Of a DNA stretch of 64,000 nt, positions 60,213-64,000 are shown piece by piece; position 1 is the stretch's first letter; each line of letters begins with the position of its first letter. This DNA is from Ornatilinea apprima (GTDB lineage: Bacteria > Chloroflexota > Anaerolineae > Anaerolineales > Anaerolineaceae). The stretch spans positions 62,001 through 126,000 of the forward strand of contig NZ_LGCL01000019.1 of the NCBI RefSeq assembly GCF_001306115.1. The letters are read 5' to 3'. A program made the translations under genes and the position numbers. The notes beneath the pieces were generated by a model. The model worked only from the letters and a program-made list of their open reading frames with translations, searched no databases and was not told where the DNA came from.

Positions 60213-62011
60213 AATACAATTTCAAGGCACGTCTTGCGACGATCAACTTTGTCCTCTTCGTCATGGGAGGTCTGATCATTTTTCAGGTAGGCCGCTTGCA
60301 ATTTAGCACCAGCGCTGACGCGAACACGCTGCGCACCAGAATCGAAAAAGATTACGGCGAAAGGTCGGAGGTCATCCAACCAGTGCGCGGGCAGATTTAC
60401 GACCGCTGGGGAAATCTGCTGGCCGGCAACCGCGAAATGTTTGAACTTGGCGTCGACTTGAACCAGGTTCGCCTGGCGCAAAACCAGGACACCATCGCCA
60501 ACGTCCTGGCGGCTACCTTACAGTTGAAACCGTACGATAAACCGCATGATATTGACTACTACACCAATGCGTTCAATGGTGCGCTGGCAAACGAAAACTC
60601 TGTTTACCTGATGCTGGAAAACCAGGTTTCACCAGAGCAAATCAGCCAGATCGAAGCGCTGGTCAAGCAATACAGCAAGAATTACGACTCAAAAAGCAAA
60701 ACGCCCGGCAAAGATACCCTGGCCGGGCTTACCTGGTCGCCGAAGCTGATGCGCTTCTACCCCGAAGGCGATCTGGCCGGCAATGTGTTGGGCTTTGTGA
60801 CTGAATTTAACGGTCCCTTCTACGGCGTGGAAGAAAAATACAACGATCTGCTCAGCGGCGTGCCGCTCACCACCACCGTCTCCTATGATCCCAACAAGAT
60901 CAACAATGAGCAGTCCATCCCGCATGGAGCGGACCTGGTGCTGACCATCGACCGCGATGTCCAGCTGGCCATGGAACAGATCCTTGACCAATCGGTTCAG
61001 GATACCGGTTCTGAAGGCGGTGTGATCATTGTGATGGATCCGCGCAACGGCGAAATTTTGGCTATGGCCACAAATCCCCGCCCCAACCTCAATGAATTTC
61101 TAACGTTTGTGAATAATAATAAATATTTCAACCCTGCCATCGACAAAACCTACGAGCCGGGTTCGGTCTTTAAGCTCATCACCATGGGCGCCGCGATCGA
61201 CGTGGGAGCGGTTACCCCCGATACGCCCTATTTCGACCAGGGTTATTACTACAACGGCGGCATTACCATCCGCAACTGGAACGGCGGCGCCTGGTATGAC
61301 CAGACCATGACCACCTGTATGGTGCACTCGCTCAACGTCTGCCTCGCAGAGATGGCCTTTGAGAAGCTTCAGCAAGATCGTTTCTACGATTATCTCAACC
61401 GCTTCCAGTTCAACCGCCGCACCAACATCGACCTGGCCGGTGAAAGCATGCAGCGCCCGCCCCTCCCTGGTGATAATGGCTGGTATCTGGCCACCTTCTT
61501 AACCCAGTCTTTCGGACAGGGTATTGCGGTGACTCCCATTCAAATGACCATGGCCGCTTCCTCGCTGGCCAACGATGGAAAAATGATGGCTCCCCGCGTT
61601 GTACGCTCCATCATTCAAGATGGTATCCAATACAACACGCAAGAAGTGGTGGCGGGAATGCCGATCAAGCCCGAGACCGCCAAAACGATGACGGAGATGA
61701 TGGCCGTATCCGTGGAGGACGAAGCCTCCAAAGCCAAATCAGAACACTATCGCATGGCCGGAAAAACTGGCACGGCCTCGGTAGTCATTGATGGCCAGTA
61801 TTCAGACTCGGTAACGAACACCTCTTTCTTGGGTTGGGGCCCGGTAGATGATCCCCGCATGCTGGTTTATATCTGGCTGGAAAAACCAGAGTCGTCTGAA
61901 TGGAGCTCCGTGGTCACCGCCCCAGTCTTCAAAGAAGTGGTGGAAAAACTGGGCGTTTTATTAGAAATACCGCCCGATGATATTCGCAAGCAAATTCTGG
62001 CGCAGAACTAG
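60209..62011 (+). CDS. ftsI: Class B penicillin-binding protein (FtsI/PBP2, division transpeptidase)
   Basis: Cross-links septal peptidoglycan by transpeptidation. The 600-residue protein has an N-terminal membrane helix (about 12-32), a dimerisation/pedestal domain starting RGQIYDRWGNLLA, and the transpeptidase domain with the three penicillin-binding motifs: SVFK (Ser319, Lys322), SLN (HSLNVCLA) and KTG (Lys519). GQGIAVTPIQM is also typical. No PASTA domain is present. The ATG at 60209 overlaps the ftsL-like stop (ATGA); GGAGG lies upstream. Position in the cluster fits FtsI rather than MrdA. Confidence 0.95.
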   Translation: MKYNFKARLATINFVLFVMGGLIIFQVGRLQFSTSADANTLRTRIEKDYGERSEVIQPVRGQIYDRWGNLLAGNREMFELGVDLNQVRLAQNQDTIANVLAATLQLKPYDKPHDIDYYTNAFNGALANENSVYLMLENQVSPEQISQIEALVKQYSKNYDSKSKTPGKDTLAGLTWSPKLMRFYPEGDLAGNVLGFVTEFNGPFYGVEEKYNDLLSGVPLTTTVSYDPNKINNEQSIPHGADLVLTIDRDVQLAMEQILDQSVQDTGSEGGVIIVMDPRNGEILAMATNPRPNLNEFLTFVNNNKYFNPAIDKTYEPGSVFKLITMGAAIDVGAVTPDTPYFDQGYYYNGGITIRNWNGGAWYDQTMTTCMVHSLNVCLAEMAFEKLQQDRFYDYLNRFQFNRRTNIDLAGESMQRPPLPGDNGWYLATFLTQSFGQGIAVTPIQMTMAASSLANDGKMMAPRVVRSIIQDGIQYNTQEVVAGMPIKPETAKTMTEMMAVSVEDEASKAKSEHYRMAGKTGTASVVIDGQYSDSVTNTSFLGWGPVDDPRMLVYIWLEKPESSEWSSVVTAPVFKEVVEKLGVLLEIPPDDIRKQILAQN

Positions 62012-62020
62012 GAGCAGCGC

Positions 62021-63442
62021 GTGATTTTACTGGCCGACTTGATCGAAGCCCTTAGCGGAGTCCGACCGCCCAACGCCCCACTGATGATCAGCGAGGCGGC
62101 TGTTGATTCTCGCCAGGTCATTCCCGCAGGGTTGTTCGTGGCCCTGCCCGGCGAGCGGGTAGACGGTCACGACTATGTGGAAGAAGCTTTCCGCAAAGGG
62201 GCTTCGGTTGCCCTGGTACAGAAAGACCTTTCCATCCCGTACCCCACCATCACACTGACCCCCGGGCAATTTTCCGCCCAGAATACCATGCCACGCGCTC
62301 CCTTCTGCATCCGGGTAGAAAACACCCTCACCGCCCTGCAGAAAATTGCCCAGTTTTGGCGCTCCAAACTGGACCTGCGCGTGATCGGCATCACGGGCAG
62401 CGTTGGCAAATCCACCACCAAGGAACTGGTAGCGGGCGTGCTCAGCCAGCGTTACCGCACCCTGAAGAACATCGGCAACCTTAATAACGAGATTGGTCTG
62501 CCGCTTACTATTCTGCGCCTCGGCCCAGGCCACCAGCGCGCCGTTTTAGAGATGGGCTTTTACGTTCCCGGCGAAATCGCCCTGCTTTGCGAAATTGCCC
62601 GGCCGCATGTGGGCATAGTGACCAACATCGGCGCCGTTCACGCCGAGCGCGCGGGCAGCATCGAAGCCATCGCCCGCGGCAAAAGCGAGCTGGTGCAGGC
62701 CCTGCCGCCTGCTCCCGCTGGAACCGCGATCCTCAATTACGACGACGACCTGGTGCGCCCGATGGCCAACCTGACCCACGCCAATATCTTTTTCTACGGT
62801 CTCGACCCCAAAGCCGACCTGTGGGCCGACCAGATTGAAAGCCTCGGGCTGGAAGGCATTCGCTTCCGCCTGCACTATCGCAAAGAATCTATCCAGCTCC
62901 GCGCCCCGCTGATTGGTCAGCACTCGGTTCACACCGCCCTGCGCGCGGCAGCCGTGGGTCTGGTGGAAGGCCTCAAATGGCAGGAGATCGTCACTGGCCT
63001 GCAAAAAGGCCACACCCAACTGCGCCTGGTAACCGTTCGCGCTCAAAACGGCGCGCTGCTGCTGGATGACACCTACAACGCGTCGCCCGAATCCACCCTG
63101 GCCGCTCTCAATCTGCTCGGCGAACTGGAAGGCCGCAAAATCGCCGTGCTGGGTGACATGCTCGAACTGGGACAATACGAGGAAAAAGGCCATCACATGG
63201 TTGGTGTGCGCGCCGCCGAAGTGTGCGCGGAGCTGATCGCGGTTGGCGAGCGCAGCCAGATGATTGTTGACGGCGCGAAATCGGCCGGCATGCGCCCTTC
63301 GCGCATCTCCTGGGTCAGCGACGTTCCCGAAGCCATCGAGCTGCTCAAGAAAAAGCTCAAGGCCAACGATGTGGTCCTACTCAAAGGATCGCATGGGCTG
63401 CATATGGAACGCATCACCGCCGCGTTGGAGGCAGACTCATGA
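62021..63442 (+). CDS. murF: UDP-N-acetylmuramoyl-tripeptide--D-alanyl-D-alanine ligase
   Basis: Adds D-Ala-D-Ala to UDP-MurNAc-tripeptide, the last cytoplasmic step of the UDP-muropeptide pathway. The 473 residues fit the family. The N-terminal Mur ligase domain holds VDSRQVIPAGLFVALPGERVDGHDYV, followed by the ATP site GITGSVGKSTTKEL (about residue 125) and NIGNLNNEIGLPLT; the MurF/Mur ligase C-terminal part reads DDTYNASPESTLAALN. Start is GTG at 62021 with GGAG upstream, 9 nt after the PBP stop. Its stop overlaps mraY (ATGA). Confidence 0.96.
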   Translation: MILLADLIEALSGVRPPNAPLMISEAAVDSRQVIPAGLFVALPGERVDGHDYVEEAFRKGASVALVQKDLSIPYPTITLTPGQFSAQNTMPRAPFCIRVENTLTALQKIAQFWRSKLDLRVIGITGSVGKSTTKELVAGVLSQRYRTLKNIGNLNNEIGLPLTILRLGPGHQRAVLEMGFYVPGEIALLCEIARPHVGIVTNIGAVHAERAGSIEAIARGKSELVQALPPAPAGTAILNYDDDLVRPMANLTHANIFFYGLDPKADLWADQIESLGLEGIRFRLHYRKESIQLRAPLIGQHSVHTALRAAAVGLVEGLKWQEIVTGLQKGHTQLRLVTVRAQNGALLLDDTYNASPESTLAALNLLGELEGRKIAVLGDMLELGQYEEKGHHMVGVRAAEVCAELIAVGERSQMIVDGAKSAGMRPSRISWVSDVPEAIELLKKKLKANDVVLLKGSHGLHMERITAALEADS

Positions 63443-64000
63443 CCGAAGCATCCCTCTCCCTCGCGCTTAGCACGCTCAGTTTCATGATGGCCGTCATTTG
63501 GGGCGGACCGCTCATCCGCATTCTCCGCCACCTGCGCATTGGCAAGCTCATTCGCGTGGAAGGCCCCAACAGCCATATCACCAAGATGGGCACCCCCACC
63601 ATGGGCGGGCTGATGATTATTGTGCCGGTCGTGTTGCTCACCGGCTTGTTGAACGCCGCTTCACTGATTGGCCTGCGCACCCAGGTGATGGGACAGTCGG
63701 TTCTGCTGCCCATGCTTGTTATGGTATTTTACGGTCTGCTCGGTATGATTGACGACTGGGAAGGCGTGCGCGGCCCCCGCCGTGGATTGGGCATGCGCGC
63801 CCGTACCAAATTTGCCTTTCAGGCTATCTTCGCTTTCGTTATCGCCATCATTTTGCGCTACGTTCTTCACGTGCCAGAAATGTACTGGCTGGGAGTAAAC
63901 CGGCCCTTTGAGCTGGGCATCATCTTCCTGCCGATTGCTATGTTCATCATCATCGGCGGCTCCAACGCCATAAACTTCACCGACGGTCTGGATGGCCTTG
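63439..64000 (+). CDS. mraY: Phospho-N-acetylmuramoyl-pentapeptide-transferase (3' end cut by window edge)
   Basis: Transfers phospho-MurNAc-pentapeptide from UDP to undecaprenyl phosphate, which makes lipid I. About 187 residues are visible, with several membrane helices. Motifs: KMGTPTMGG (about residue 49), the LLGMIDDW Asp pair (about residue 102) and NAINFTDGLDGL near the end of the window, all at the expected spacing. The frame runs into base 64000 without a stop. The ATG at 63439 overlaps the murF TGA, so translation is coupled. Confidence 0.96.
   Translation, partial: MTEASLSLALSTLSFMMAVIWGGPLIRILRHLRIGKLIRVEGPNSHITKMGTPTMGGLMIIVPVVLLTGLLNAASLIGLRTQVMGQSVLLPMLVMVFYGLLGMIDDWEGVRGPRRGLGMRARTKFAFQAIFAFVIAIILRYVLHVPEMYWLGVNRPFELGIIFLPIAMFIIIGGSNAINFTDGLDGL

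Noticed and set aside
1..64000. tRNA, rRNA, insertion sequences, prophage, replication origin near rpmH
   Set aside because: No cloverleaf-like or transposase sequences were seen; rpmH is preceded by K+ uptake genes rather than dnaA, and no cluster of DnaA-type boxes was noticed. A covariance-model search was not possible here.

Overview
The window looks like chromosomal DNA of a member of the Chloroflexota, most likely class Anaerolineae. This is an inference from gene content: a thermophile/eukaryote-type (type 2) IleRS under T-box control, a KimA-like permease next to two TrkA proteins, several small lipoproteins with Thr/Pro-rich or Gln-rich stalks, a sortase domain preceded by an LPxTGF-type motif, and a compact mraZ-rsmH-ftsL-pbp2-murF-mraY cluster. 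GC is moderately high, coding density is very high, and genes are grouped in short operons. I see no phage genes, insertion sequences, CRISPR arrays, tRNA or rRNA genes. The two genes at the window edges (ileS on the left, mraY on the right) are cut.

Layout. 0-4.4 kb (minus): ileS with a T-box leader, then a pyrimidine-nucleoside phosphorylase. 4.8-8.5 kb (minus): the rpmH-rnpA-yidD-yidC-jag cluster, with a beta-propeller lipoprotein between yidD and yidC. 8.5-11.9 kb (minus): a potassium uptake operon (KimA-like permease plus two TrkA-type RCK proteins). 12-13 kb (plus): L-lactate dehydrogenase. 13-17.8 kb (minus): mtaB, a lipoprotein, a TPR protein, a VOC-fold protein and a nitroreductase. 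18-23.1 kb (minus): a 1715-residue surface protein with a beta-helix/Gly-rich head, cadherin-like repeats, an LPSTG motif and its own C-terminal sortase domain. 23.3-26.7 kb (minus): a sodium symporter, proC and an RNA methyltransferase. 26.9-31.2 kb (plus): a PatB-type lyase, a YdcF protein, then an operon of a DUF1028 protein, a NAL1-like serine protease and a stand-alone copy of the protease's N-terminal domain. 31-39 kb: Mth938-type protein, PPK2, a large hybrid histidine kinase, YifB/ComM, a patatin and a zinc-ribbon protein. 39.2-52.2 kb (plus): a cell-surface block with a lytic-transglycosylase-like protein, an acidic membrane protein ending in what looks like a dead sortase domain, a GNAT protein, a Pro-rich membrane protein with a coupled leader peptide, and a 2465-residue protein of 24 cadherin/VCBS-like repeats. 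52.4-58 kb: a ParB-like/universal-stress fusion, TauE/SafE permease, YjjX-type NTPase, a lipoprotein and a cNMP-binding histidine kinase. 58.2 kb to the end (plus): the division and cell-wall cluster, with an MraZ operator.

Most interesting points: (1) the IleRS class I signature HxGH is swapped to GVHH, a change linked to extreme mupirocin resistance in type 2 IleRS; (2) a surface protein fused to a sortase and carrying its own LPSTG motif; (3) a 4.9-kb array of 17 gap-free 288/291-bp units that are mosaics of a few alternative segments; (4) a protease paired with a free copy of its own N-terminal domain; (5) a probable pseudo-sortase; (6) two promoters that predict leaderless mRNAs; (7) a sequence matching the sigma-54 GG-N10-GC signature between rsmH and the ftsL-like gene.
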